NCBI GenBank assembly: GCA_029982795.1
Contig: JARRBY010000006.1
Location: 1 to 36,429, forward strand
Length of the DNA: 36,429 bases
From: Patescibacteria group bacterium
GTDB lineage: Bacteria; Patescibacteriota; Patescibacteriia; Patescibacteriales; UBA12465
Direction of reading: 5' to 3'
Every line of letters starts with the position of its first letter. Positions within the stretch are counted from its first letter, which is position 1. The position numbers were made by a program, and so were the translations under genes. Of this stretch, positions 17,180 to 25,244 are shown piece by piece. The notes under the pieces are model-generated. The model was not told the DNA's origin. It saw nothing but the letters and a program-made list of their open reading frames with translations, and did not search any database.

Positions 17180-17623
17180 ATGAAAGACAAAAAGATTTTT
17201 ATCATCGAAGATGATGTTAATTTACTCTATGGTCTTGAGGCTCAGTTTAATAACGCCGGTTTTCGGGTGGAGATAAATGAAGCCGATAATGATGATGATG
17301 AAATTATTAATCACTTACGTAAGTTTAAACCGGATTTTATTATTTTAGATTTAATCCTACCGAAAGTAGAAGGTTTTGAATTGTTGCAAAGAATTAAAGC
17401 TGATGATGAGTTGGGAGAAAAGGAAATTTTTATCTTCACTGATTTAAGTCATGAAGACAGTCGGGAGAGAAGTTTGGAAATGGGAGCTGATTATGTGTTT
17501 TTTAAAGAGGACTTTGATACTTTTTCTTTTGCCGAAAAGGTAATTAAAATTATAAAGAATAAAAATAAGAGGGAACTGGAACCAACTGATGATGAGGGGG
17601 AATTTGATTTAGTGATTGACTAA
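17180..17623 (+). CDS. Single-domain response regulator (CheY-like receiver)
   Basis: The protein is a stand-alone receiver domain. The acidic cluster is Glu10-Asp11-Asp12, the phospho-acceptor is Asp57 (IILDLILP), and the switch residues are Thr88 and Lys109. There is no DNA-binding or enzymatic output domain, so the signal must pass through a protein partner. After the domain (about 120 residues), a short acidic tail ends the protein at 147. No histidine kinase is adjacent. It sits 5 bases after rmlB and 48 bases before the second mreB, which makes the MreB copy or the sugar pathway conceivable targets, by position only. Confidence 0.9.
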   Translation: MKDKKIFIIEDDVNLLYGLEAQFNNAGFRVEINEADNDDDEIINHLRKFKPDFIILDLILPKVEGFELLQRIKADDELGEKEIFIFTDLSHEDSRERSLEMGADYVFFKEDFDTFSFAEKVIKIIKNKNKRELEPTDDEGEFDLVID

Positions 17624-17671
17624 AGGCGTGAAAATGAGTAGAATAAATAGTCGTAGTTATTTTATAATATT

Positions 17672-18679
17672 ATGTTTATCAAACAGATTGGAATTGATTT
17701 GGGAACAACTTATACTCTTGTTTATCTGCCTCGGCGCGGTATTGTTGTTAATGAGCCCAGTGTGGTCGCCGTTTCGATTGCCGATAAAAAGATTTTAGCG
17801 GTTGGCAATGAAGCTAAAGATATGTTAGGTCGAACACCGGATACAATAATGGCGGTAAAACCTTTAAAAGAAGGGGTCATTGCCGATTATCGAGCCACTG
17901 AGGCAATGATACGTTATTTTATCAATAAAACCTTAGGAGGGTTGCGTCTTTTTCGTCCAGAAGTAATGGTGGCTGTTCCGGCCGGTATTTCTTCTACCGA
18001 AAGAAGAGCTGTTATTGAAGCGACGATTGCCGCCGGCGCCAGAGCCGCTTATATTATTAAAGAACCGGTAGCAGCCGCAATTGGCGCTGATATTCCCATT
18101 GGTTCAGCAACCGGACATATGGTTATCGATATAGGAGGAGGAACAGCAGAAATGGCCGTTATTTCTTTAGGTGGAGTGGTAGCTTCAACCTCGGTACGGG
18201 TAGGGGGGAATAAATTAGATGATGCCATTTTGGAATTTATTCGTAAAAAATATAATTTAGCGATTGGAGAAAGAACGGCGGAAGAAGTAAAGATTAATAT
18301 TGGTTCGGCTTTGTATATTGAAGATAAGTTATATATGGAAGTACGGGGACGGGATATTGTCACCGGCTTGCCCCGAAGTATTACTGTTTCCAGCGATGAT
18401 GTGACCGAAGCGATTCAACATGAATTGGAAGCTATTATTACCGCTGCGAAAAAGGTTTTGCATAAAACTCCGCCGGAATTATCGGCTGATATTATTGACA
18501 AGGGAATAGTAATTACTGGTGGGACCGCCCTGTTGCGTAATATGGATCAATTGATATCACGAACTACCGGTGTGCCGGTTTATATCGCTGATGATGCGAT
18601 GTTGTGTGTTGCCAAGGGGACAGGGATTGCGCTGGATAACTTAGATTCCTATAAGCGTAGTATTTTAGCAACTAAATAA
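17672..18679 (+). CDS. MreB-like actin homologue (second copy)
   Basis: This is a second, full-length MreB family protein of 335 residues. It keeps phosphate 1 (GIDLGTTYTLVYL), phosphate 2 (IDIGGGTAEMAVISLGG) and the adenosine motif in the form ITGGTALLRNMDQ, where the first copy has GGG. The N terminus (MFIKQ) is shorter than in the first copy and lacks an obvious amphipathic anchor. It has no mreC or mreD behind it. Immediately upstream is a receiver-domain gene, and a terminator follows. It probably forms its own filaments or copolymerises with the first MreB; both are inference. Confidence 0.92.
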   Translation: MFIKQIGIDLGTTYTLVYLPRRGIVVNEPSVVAVSIADKKILAVGNEAKDMLGRTPDTIMAVKPLKEGVIADYRATEAMIRYFINKTLGGLRLFRPEVMVAVPAGISSTERRAVIEATIAAGARAAYIIKEPVAAAIGADIPIGSATGHMVIDIGGGTAEMAVISLGGVVASTSVRVGGNKLDDAILEFIRKKYNLAIGERTAEEVKINIGSALYIEDKLYMEVRGRDIVTGLPRSITVSSDDVTEAIQHELEAIITAAKKVLHKTPPELSADIIDKGIVITGGTALLRNMDQLISRTTGVPVYIADDAMLCVAKGTGIALDNLDSYKRSILATK

Positions 18680-18685
18680 AGTAGT

Positions 18686-18716
18686 AAAGCAGAGCTTTAA
18701 AAGGTCTGCTTTGTTT
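18686..18716 (+). terminator. Rho-independent terminator after the second mreB
   Basis: AAAGCAGA (18686-18693) pairs perfectly with TCTGCTTT (18705-18712). After one mismatch the stem can continue for three more pairs. The T-rich tail (TTTGTTT, 18710-18716) is imperfect. It ends the operon that begins near 14362, and the next gene starts at 18721, within a few bases of the tail. Confidence 0.75.
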
Positions 18717-18720
18717 ATAT

Positions 18721-19935
18721 ATGATAATAGGTATTGATGCTTCACGCGCCAATTTAAAACGAAAAACCGGTACCGAGTGGTACTCTTTTTATCTAATTAA
18801 AAATTTAGCTCGTTTGGATAGGGAAAATAAGTATTGGCTTTATTTAAATGAAGAACCCTCCGAAGAGTTAAAGGCGGCGGTTATAGATAATCCTAATTTT
18901 ATTTTTAAAGTTTTGACGTGGCCCTTATATTCTTTTTGGACTTTGGGACGTTTAAGTTGGGAAATGATTTGGCATCGGCCCGATGTTTTATTTATCCCCG
19001 CTCACACTATGCCTTTAATTTATCCTAAAAAAACTGTTAACACAATTCATGACATTGCCTTTATGCGTGATAGTAGTTTATATCGCTCGGCTAAAGCAAA
19101 AACGGAAGGACCATTCTTTCGTAAATTAATAGAATTAATGGTTATTATTGTCACCCGAGGAAAATATCATTCCGAGTCAATTGATTATTTATACTGGTCA
19201 ACTGAGTTTGCTCTTAATCGGGCTAAAAAAATAATTACAGTTTCTCAGTTTACCAAGGATGAAATTATAAATGTTTATCCGCAGGTAAAAAAAGAAAAAA
19301 TAAAGGTGGTGCACAATGGATACAATAATGAGAATTACAGGCAAATTAAAGATAAGGCAAAAATAGCGGAGATAAAGGAAAAATACGAGTTAGAATTTCC
19401 TTATTTCCTTTATATTGGTCGCATTGAAAAGAAAAAAAATATTCCCGCTTTAATTGAAGCTCTTTCTATTTTAAAAGAAAACAATCCCGAAGTAAAAGAA
19501 AAAATGGTTTTAATTGGTGATGCTAGTTTTGGTTATGATGAGGTAAAGTATATTATTGAAGAGTATAATCTAAACGAAGAGGTGATTATGCCGGGTTGGA
19601 TAGAAGAGGATGATTTACCCTATATTTTAAGTGGCGCTTCCGCTTTTATTTTCCCCTCCAAGCATGAGGGTTTTGGCATCCCTTTATTACAAGCCATGGC
19701 TTGTGGTGTACCGGTAGCCGCTTCCGATATTCCGGTTTTTAGGGAAGTGGGAGCCGATGCTTTTTTGGGCTTTGACCAGCAAGATAAGGAAGCGATGGCG
19801 AAGGCGATGGTGACTTTAGTAAAAGATCAATCATTACGGGAAAAATTAATTAGTCGGGGCTATAAACGAGCCGCAGAATTTAGTTGGGAAAAATGCGCAC
19901 GGGAAACCTGGCAAGAAATAACTAACTTTGATTAA
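18721..19935 (+). CDS. GT4 family glycosyltransferase
   Basis: This is a GT-B fold glycosyltransferase that would transfer a sugar from a nucleotide donor to a glycan or lipid acceptor at the cytoplasmic face. The N terminus MIIGIDASRANLKRKTGTEWYS matches the usual start of this subgroup. The C-terminal domain has FLYIGRIEKKKNIPALIEAL and the donor-binding EGFGIPLLQAMACGVPVAAS. In the EX7E motif the second Glu is replaced by Gln. About 35 residues (near 130-165) separate the HDIAFMRD and KKIITVSQFTKDEI segments. The gene stands between a terminator and a hairpin, so it may be transcribed alone. Confidence 0.9.
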   Translation: MIIGIDASRANLKRKTGTEWYSFYLIKNLARLDRENKYWLYLNEEPSEELKAAVIDNPNFIFKVLTWPLYSFWTLGRLSWEMIWHRPDVLFIPAHTMPLIYPKKTVNTIHDIAFMRDSSLYRSAKAKTEGPFFRKLIELMVIIVTRGKYHSESIDYLYWSTEFALNRAKKIITVSQFTKDEIINVYPQVKKEKIKVVHNGYNNENYRQIKDKAKIAEIKEKYELEFPYFLYIGRIEKKKNIPALIEALSILKENNPEVKEKMVLIGDASFGYDEVKYIIEEYNLNEEVIMPGWIEEDDLPYILSGASAFIFPSKHEGFGIPLLQAMACGVPVAASDIPVFREVGADAFLGFDQQDKEAMAKAMVTLVKDQSLREKLISRGYKRAAEFSWEKCARETWQEITNFD

Positions 19936-19940
19936 TAGTC

Positions 19941-19968
19941 TTGTAAAATAGGCCTTTTGTGTTATTAT
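19941..19968 (+). promoter_or_regulatory. Promoter for the S8 protease gene
   Basis: TTGTAA (19941-19946) and TATTAT (19963-19968) are 16 bases apart, and TGT directly before the -10 (19960-19962) gives an extended -10. Transcription would begin about 5 bases before the ATG at 19980, so the message would be nearly leaderless. Confidence 0.5.
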
Positions 19969-20006
19969 AAAGATGTTATATGAAAAAAATCATAACATCT
20001 TTTTTT
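19969..20006 (+). terminator. Terminator-like hairpin enclosing the S8 protease start codon
   Basis: AAAGATGTTAT (19969-19979) and ATAACATCTTT (19992-20002) are perfect 11-base inverted repeats. The 12-base loop begins with the ATG start codon at 19980, and a run of seven T residues (20000-20006) overlaps the end of the right arm. The stem is AT-rich, so its strength as a terminator is uncertain. It would form only in RNA that reads through from upstream, not in RNA started at the nearby promoter. Confidence 0.55.
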
Positions 20007-22004
20007 ATTCTATCCTGTCTAATTGCCGGGCCGGTTTCAGCTGCCTTTTCTCCTAATGATCCTTTCTATCAAAATCAATGGTATCTGCACCGGATAGCGG
20101 CGGAAAAAGCTTGGAATAAAGTAACTGCCAGTCCTCATACGGTTATTGCTGTAATTGACTCCGGGATACAAATTGATCACCCTGATTTAAAAGATAATAT
20201 CTGGCGTAATCAGGCAGAAATAGCGGCAGACGGAAAAGATAATGATCATAATGGTTTTATTGATGATATTTACGGTTGGGATTTTACTGATAATACTAAT
20301 GATCCTAATCCGAAGTTAAAAGAAGGTTGGACCAAGATGGGAATTTCTCACGGCACTTTAGTGGCGGGGGTTATTGCCGCTTCCGGAAATAATAAAAAGG
20401 GGGTGACCGGTCTTACTTGGAAGGCGCAAATTATGCCCCTTAAAGCTTTAAATGATAAAGGGGAGGGACGTGTCAGTGATGTTATTCGGGCGATTGATTA
20501 TGCTATTGAAAATGGAGCCCATATTATTAATTTAAGTTTTAGTTCTTTAAATTATAGTGAAGACTTGCAAGAAGCTATATACAGAGCACACCGAGCGGGG
20601 ATAATGATAGTGGCGGCGGCTGGAAATGAACAGGCTTCAGGACAGGGATATAATATTGATGAAACCAGGCTTTATCCGGCTTGTTATGATGGTAAATTGA
20701 TTGGAGAAAATATGGTTATTGGAGTGGCGGCGACTGATGCCTTGGATCAAAAAGCCGGCTTTTCCAGTTATGGTTCCAATTGTGTGGATATTAGCGCTCC
20801 GGGAATTAGTTTTTTTAACACCGTGACCAATAAAAATGTGGTGGGAGCTGATGTGTATTATGACGGTTATTTTTCCGGCACGTCTTTGGCGGCGCCTTTA
20901 GTGAGTGCAAGTTTAGCTTTAATTAGCGAGGCGAATCCCGAACTTTCACGTCGAGAGATTGTTAATATTTTATTTGCTTCAACTGATAAAATTGATGCTT
21001 TAAATCCAAATTATGTTGGGCTTTTAGGCAATGGTCGCTTAAATGTGGATAAGGCGATTTCTCTGGCGAAAGAGATTTTATATAAACAGGTTAGTCGTTT
21101 GGTTATCGTGCCAACCGGAGAAGGGGAAACTCCAAAATTAACGGCGGTAAATGGTGACATTGTTGCTCCTTTGGAACATGATATTTTTAACTTCCAAGCT
21201 GATTTTAGCGCCTTTGATATTGATGGTGACGGAAATCAAGAGTTAATTGTTGCGGCTCCTTCGGGGCAAGAGCCAACAGTATCGGTTTATGACGCTGTTG
21301 GTAAATTTAAATTTAGTTTTTTAGCCTTTGAAAAAAGTTATCGGGGCGGTATTAATGTTACCGTGGCTGATATCGATGATAATGGTCAGGGGGAAATAAT
21401 AGTAACCCCTCAAGGAGGGCGTTTGGCGGAGGTAAAGATTTTTGATAATCGGGGTAATTTGCAAAGAACTTTTGCAGGTGTTAATAGCAGCTGGCAAGGA
21501 GGATTACAAGTAGCGGCTGGTAATATAGATGGCAGTGGTGATTTAGAAATAGTGGTTGCCATGCAAGCGGGAGCGGAACCACAGGTGCGAATTTTTTCCG
21601 CGAGGGGCAAATTGCAAGGAATATTTTTAGCTTATGAGAAAGATTTTCGTGGCGGGGTAAACTTAACAGTTGCTAATATTGACGGACGTTTAGATCGCGA
21701 TAAGGCGGAAATTATTGTTAGTCCCGGACCGGGACGGAAGGCGCAGGTAAAAATATTTACCAATCGGGGTTTAGTTAAAAAAAGTTTTCAAGCTTATAAT
21801 GATAATTGGCGACAAGGCGCTTATATTGCCAGTGGTGATTTAAACAATGACGGCTTTAATGATATTATTCTTAGCGCTTATCCGGGAGGGGCGCCTCATG
21901 TTCGCGGTTTTAATGCCAATGGGAATTTATTAGAATCATTTTATGCTTATTCTGAGGACTTTATTAAAGGGGTGAAGGCTGGTATAATAAAGATAAATAA
22001 TTAG
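19980..22004 (+). CDS. Secreted subtilisin-like (S8) serine protease with FG-GAP repeat region
   Basis: The protein starts with a Sec signal peptide (MKKIITSFFILSCLIAGPVSA, cleavage likely after residue 21). The S8 peptidase domain spans about 25-365, with the catalytic triad Asp60 (AVIDSG), His124 (SHGTLVAG) and Ser302 (SGTSLAAP) and the oxyanion Asn216 (AAGNE). The segment DGKDNDHNGFIDD (84-96) looks like a calcium-binding insertion. From about 400 to 670 there are roughly five FG-GAP/VCBS-type repeats, each resembling DIDGDGxxEIVVAxxxGxxPxVRIF and ending in FxAYxxxFxGG, which would fold as a beta-propeller. No sortase or C-terminal anchor is visible. It is likely a surface or exported enzyme, possibly acting on host or neighbour proteins, which is an inference. 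Confidence 0.93.
   Translation: MKKIITSFFILSCLIAGPVSAAFSPNDPFYQNQWYLHRIAAEKAWNKVTASPHTVIAVIDSGIQIDHPDLKDNIWRNQAEIAADGKDNDHNGFIDDIYGWDFTDNTNDPNPKLKEGWTKMGISHGTLVAGVIAASGNNKKGVTGLTWKAQIMPLKALNDKGEGRVSDVIRAIDYAIENGAHIINLSFSSLNYSEDLQEAIYRAHRAGIMIVAAAGNEQASGQGYNIDETRLYPACYDGKLIGENMVIGVAATDALDQKAGFSSYGSNCVDISAPGISFFNTVTNKNVVGADVYYDGYFSGTSLAAPLVSASLALISEANPELSRREIVNILFASTDKIDALNPNYVGLLGNGRLNVDKAISLAKEILYKQVSRLVIVPTGEGETPKLTAVNGDIVAPLEHDIFNFQADFSAFDIDGDGNQELIVAAPSGQEPTVSVYDAVGKFKFSFLAFEKSYRGGINVTVADIDDNGQGEIIVTPQGGRLAEVKIFDNRGNLQRTFAGVNSSWQGGLQVAAGNIDGSGDLEIVVAMQAGAEPQVRIFSARGKLQGIFLAYEKDFRGGVNLTVANIDGRLDRDKAEIIVSPGPGRKAQVKIFTNRGLVKKSFQAYNDNWRQGAYIASGDLNNDGFNDIILSAYPGGAPHVRGFNANGNLLESFYAYSEDFIKGVKAGIIKINN
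21980..21988 (+). promoter_or_regulatory. Extended -10 promoter for the UXS-like gene
   Basis: TGGTATAAT at 21980-21988 is a perfect extended -10 (TGnTATAAT) within the end of the S8 protease gene. The -35 region is unconvincing. The leader to the ATG at 22013 would be about 17 bases. Confidence 0.5.
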
Positions 22005-22012
22005 TTAAAAAT

Positions 22013-23035
22013 ATGGCAAAGAAAATAATATTTGATAAAAAAAATGTAATTGTGGCCGGCGGCGCGGGTTTTATTGGTTCTCATTTGTGCGATTTGCTAC
22101 TAAAAACTTCTAAGGTAATCTGTATTGATAATTTTATTTCCGGTTCGGAGCGCAATATTGATCACCTTCTTTCTAATCCGGACTTTATTTTTATTAATCA
22201 TGATTTGGCTCAGCCTTTTGATTTTGCCGCTTTTCCAGAATTAAAACGTTTTAAGATAGAGTTTCAAGGAATACAAGAGGTGTATAATTTAGCTTGTCCG
22301 ATGTCACCTCGTTATTTTTTGGAAAATCGGTTGGCAATTTTAGAGGCTAATTCTTATGTGGTTAAGAATTTATTGGATATTGCACTTGCTTATGAAGCTA
22401 AGTTTTTACAATTTTCTTCTTCAGTCGTTTATGGTTTACGTCATAAAGATGACCCTAACTTTAAAGCTCGCGAATCAGATTTAGGGGCGGTTGATCATTT
22501 AACTGATCGTGGTTCCTATGATGAGGGTAAACGTTTCGCCGAGACCATGGTGGCTAATTATCGTTATATTTATAATTTAGATACAAAAATTATTCGTCTT
22601 TTTCGTGTTTATGGTCCTCGGATGCAATCAGAAGATGGACAAATGATTCCCGACTTTATCAATAATGCTTTAGAAAACAAGGATATTATTATCAATGGCG
22701 ATGAAAATTTTTCTTCCTCTTTCTGTTATATTGATGATATTTTAGATGCCGTGGAAAAAGTAATGGCTTCTAATTTGGCGGGGCCTTTTAATATTGGATC
22801 GGATGTTAATTTTAAATTAACCGATTTGGTAAAAATTATTCTGCAAGAAACAGGGTCACAATCGAAAATAGTTTATGCCAATAATCTCTTATTCATGACA
22901 GAGCTGATTTTGCCTGATACTTATTTGGCACGTAATGAGTTAGGGTGGATGCCGGTTGTCACTTTAGAAAATGGTTTGAAAAAAACCATCTTTGATATTA
23001 AGGCTAACAAAAAACTTCATCGTTTTGAACATTAG
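22013..23035 (+). CDS. NAD-dependent epimerase/dehydratase, UDP-glucuronate decarboxylase-like
   Basis: This extended short-chain dehydrogenase acts on a nucleotide sugar. The Rossmann motif is GGAGFIGSH (16-24). The catalytic pair is Tyr169/Lys173 in YDEGKRFAE, the pattern typical of UDP-xylose synthase (UXS). Other UXS-like marks are NLACPMSPRYF and RVYGPRMQSEDGQMIPDFI. These favour decarboxylation of UDP-glucuronate to UDP-xylose, although a 4-epimerase or dehydratase cannot be excluded. The length of 340 residues is normal. It lies 8 bases after the S8 protease gene and ends at a bidirectional terminator. With RmlB upstream, it suggests surface glycans with xylose or deoxysugars. Confidence 0.85.
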   Translation: MAKKIIFDKKNVIVAGGAGFIGSHLCDLLLKTSKVICIDNFISGSERNIDHLLSNPDFIFINHDLAQPFDFAAFPELKRFKIEFQGIQEVYNLACPMSPRYFLENRLAILEANSYVVKNLLDIALAYEAKFLQFSSSVVYGLRHKDDPNFKARESDLGAVDHLTDRGSYDEGKRFAETMVANYRYIYNLDTKIIRLFRVYGPRMQSEDGQMIPDFINNALENKDIIINGDENFSSSFCYIDDILDAVEKVMASNLAGPFNIGSDVNFKLTDLVKIILQETGSQSKIVYANNLLFMTELILPDTYLARNELGWMPVVTLENGLKKTIFDIKANKKLHRFEH

Positions 23036-23043
23036 TGATAAAT

Positions 23044-23075
23044 AAAAATAGCGTTAAAAAGACGCTATTTTTTTT
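23044..23075. terminator. Bidirectional rho-independent terminator between convergent genes
   Basis: AAAAATAGCGT (23044-23054) and ACGCTATTTTT (23062-23072) are perfect 11-base inverted repeats with a 7-base loop. A T run follows on the plus strand (23068-23075), and five A residues at the left arm give a T run on the minus strand. It can terminate both the UXS-like gene and the minus-strand glycosyltransferase operon ending at 23087. Confidence 0.9.
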
Positions 23076-23086
23076 ATGGTTTTAGC

Positions 23087-24136
23087 CTATTGATTAAATT
23101 CCTGAATTTTAGCGAACAAATCGTTTTTAGATAACGGGGTAAATAGTTTATCATTTGTTCCGATAGCTTCGGGGATACCCCCGATACGACTGGCTACAAC
23201 GGGGAGGTTAAGAGCTCTGGCTTCACTGATAATTAAGGGAGAGTTTTCATAGCAGGAGGAGGGAACTATTAAAAGGTCGCTGTTGGCCATTTCTATTTTT
23301 AAAGTCTTTTTATCAAGCTTGCCAAGGAAGGTGATACGTTTATCATTATTTGCTATTTTTTGGGCGGTTTTTAGTAAGTGGCCGGTACCGGCAATTTTTA
23401 AAGTAAAGTCGGGTGGGGCCAGTTCAAGAAAGGCGTTGATAAGAAAGATGATGCCCTTGTGTTTTTCAATTTGTCCGGCAAAAAATAAATGTTTTTTGGG
23501 ACCGCTTTTTTGTTTAGTTTTTTCCCCTTCAATTACCGGGGTAAAGGGACGAATTTCGGTTTTAGAAAGAGGAAAGAAGCCTCGCTTTAAATGTTCCTGT
23601 AGTAGCCAATTGGAGGGAGAGATAATTAAATCGGGGGAACCAAGAAATTTTCGACTTAATTTTTGGTATATTTTAGCGGGCAAAGAATTCAGTTTTTTTT
23701 CTTGATTATAAAACATTAATCCGGATGGATGGAGTAATTGAATATCATGAAGAAAGTGATGATGCTTTATGGAAAATTGATTAATGGCAAGTACGGTCAT
23801 TAAACCAAGGCCCATAAGATTATGGGTAATTACCAAGTCAGGTTTTTCTGTTTTCAAAATATTAAGAATTTCTTGGTATTGTCGGAAGGAATAAATATTG
23901 GAAATTTGCCAGAATAAACGGTAGATTATATTTTTTTGGGGAAGATTAAAATAGTTGGATTTTAGATAAAAAGTTTTAAAATCATTATTTATTTCTAAGT
24001 TTGGTTTTGTCGGACGAGTGGTGATAAAAAAAACCTCATTTGTCGCTTTTAAATCAGTCGCCATTGCCATTACCACTTTTTCGGCGCCACCGCGATTATA
24101 AGGAGGAAGAAGATTATTTATTAAACAAATTTTCAT
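23087..24136 (-). CDS. GT4 family glycosyltransferase
   Basis: This is the last gene of the minus-strand operon. The GT-B fold is shown by the N-terminal acceptor loop (NNLLPPYNRGGAEKVV) and the C-terminal donor domain with FFAGQIEKHKGIIFLINAF and ENSPLIISEARALNLPVVAS, which retains the EX7E motif. The length of 349 residues is normal for the family. The ATG overlaps the end of the upstream glycosyltransferase gene by 23 bases, implying coupled translation. Donor and acceptor are unknown. It ends just before the bidirectional terminator. Confidence 0.9.
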   Translation of the reverse strand: MKICLINNLLPPYNRGGAEKVVMAMATDLKATNEVFFITTRPTKPNLEINNDFKTFYLKSNYFNLPQKNIIYRLFWQISNIYSFRQYQEILNILKTEKPDLVITHNLMGLGLMTVLAINQFSIKHHHFLHDIQLLHPSGLMFYNQEKKLNSLPAKIYQKLSRKFLGSPDLIISPSNWLLQEHLKRGFFPLSKTEIRPFTPVIEGEKTKQKSGPKKHLFFAGQIEKHKGIIFLINAFLELAPPDFTLKIAGTGHLLKTAQKIANNDKRITFLGKLDKKTLKIEMANSDLLIVPSSCYENSPLIISEARALNLPVVASRIGGIPEAIGTNDKLFTPLSKNDLFAKIQEFNQ

Positions 24137-25244
24137 AAAGTTTGAGACTGTTTTTCTGGCTGTATCTACTTTCGGCTAAAGCACGAGCCTTCTTTCCCAT
24201 TTCTATTCTTATATCCTCATGATTCATTAAAAATTCTATTTTCTCTCTTAAATCATTTTGGTCCCCCGCTTTTATTAACAAACCTTCTTTTTTGTCAGTA
24301 AAGACTTGTCTGACACCGGGTAAATTGGAAGCGATAACCGGAATGCCGCAAGCTAACGCTTCAATTAGAACTATTCCAAAAGCTTCGTTATTATTAATTG
24401 AAGGGAGTACTAAAACATCGGCTTTTTGCAAGTTTTTAATTAAATCAAGTTCCGGCAGTTTTCCTAAAAAATTAACTTGTTTTTCAATACCAAGGGACTT
24501 GGTTAAATTTTGATAAACTTCTTCCTGATCACCACTGCCGATAATTTTCAGACGCCAGTTGTTTGTTTCAAGTGAAGCTAAGGTTTTAAGCAAAAGGGGC
24601 ACTCCTTTAAAGTAGTGAGCTTTATCTAAACCGCCAATAAAGATTAAATCAAATCTTTCTTTTTTAATAAAAAGACGATTGACTTGTTTTATTAAATTCT
24701 TGGTTTTGGCAATAATTTTATTTTGGCTGGGAAGATTTACTTCCTGGGGTTTAAATTTAGCAGTGTCAAGAAAGAAAGGAATTTCACGAAATTTTTCAGG
24801 ATAGCGGTGGTAAAAGTTTTTAATTTTACTACTTTGAACATAATCAAGTGAAGCGGTGACTATTGTTTCCGCTTTTTTTAACAAGGAATTTCGGATTAGC
24901 TTACTGGGTAAACTCAAAATGCGGTTTAAAAAAGAGCTGTTTTTTACATCCATGTGGTAGTGAATGATAAGGCGAGTGCGGGGATGGAGTATTTTAAAAA
25001 GCCAGACTATTTCCGCGGTGCCAAAAAAGGGATAATGCAGGTAAATCAAATCAAATTTTTTTAACTCCCGCAGTAAAGAAAACAACACTGCGCCGTGGCC
25101 TCTTTTTAACCAAGTTTTAGTAGTTTCCGGACTGAAATTAGTTAGGTTGTAATTATCTTTTAATAATTCCGATAATTTATAGGCGCTGCTTCCGATACCG
25201 CCGGCATAAGGGGGGTAGGCGCAGACTATTTGCGCAATTTTCAT
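24114..25244 (-). CDS. GT4 family glycosyltransferase
   Basis: This GT-B glycosyltransferase has 376 residues. The N terminus shows QIVCAYPPYAGGIGSSAYKLSE, a typical acceptor-side loop. The donor side has FIGGLDKAHYFKGVPLLLKTL and NEAFGIVLIEALACGIPVIAS, with an intact EX7E motif. It overlaps the DUF2304 gene upstream by 4 bases and the next glycosyltransferase gene by 23, so all are one operon. No membrane segments are evident, so it is probably a peripheral enzyme at the cytoplasmic face of the membrane. Confidence 0.91.
   Translation of the reverse strand: MKIAQIVCAYPPYAGGIGSSAYKLSELLKDNYNLTNFSPETTKTWLKRGHGAVLFSLLRELKKFDLIYLHYPFFGTAEIVWLFKILHPRTRLIIHYHMDVKNSSFLNRILSLPSKLIRNSLLKKAETIVTASLDYVQSSKIKNFYHRYPEKFREIPFFLDTAKFKPQEVNLPSQNKIIAKTKNLIKQVNRLFIKKERFDLIFIGGLDKAHYFKGVPLLLKTLASLETNNWRLKIIGSGDQEEVYQNLTKSLGIEKQVNFLGKLPELDLIKNLQKADVLVLPSINNNEAFGIVLIEALACGIPVIASNLPGVRQVFTDKKEGLLIKAGDQNDLREKIEFLMNHEDIRIEMGKKARALAESRYSQKNSLKLYENLFNK

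Noticed and set aside
17663-17668. TATAAT directly before the second mreB start
   Set aside because: The box ends 3 bases before the ATG and has no -35, so transcription would start inside the gene. The same applies to TATAAT at 36376-36381.
17616-17798. 60-residue open frame between the response regulator and second mreB
   Set aside because: It overlaps the start of mreB2 in another frame and has no conserved features.
23283-23705. 140-residue plus-strand open frame within the minus-strand GT4 gene
   Set aside because: Antisense to a clear glycosyltransferase, with no domain or promoter.
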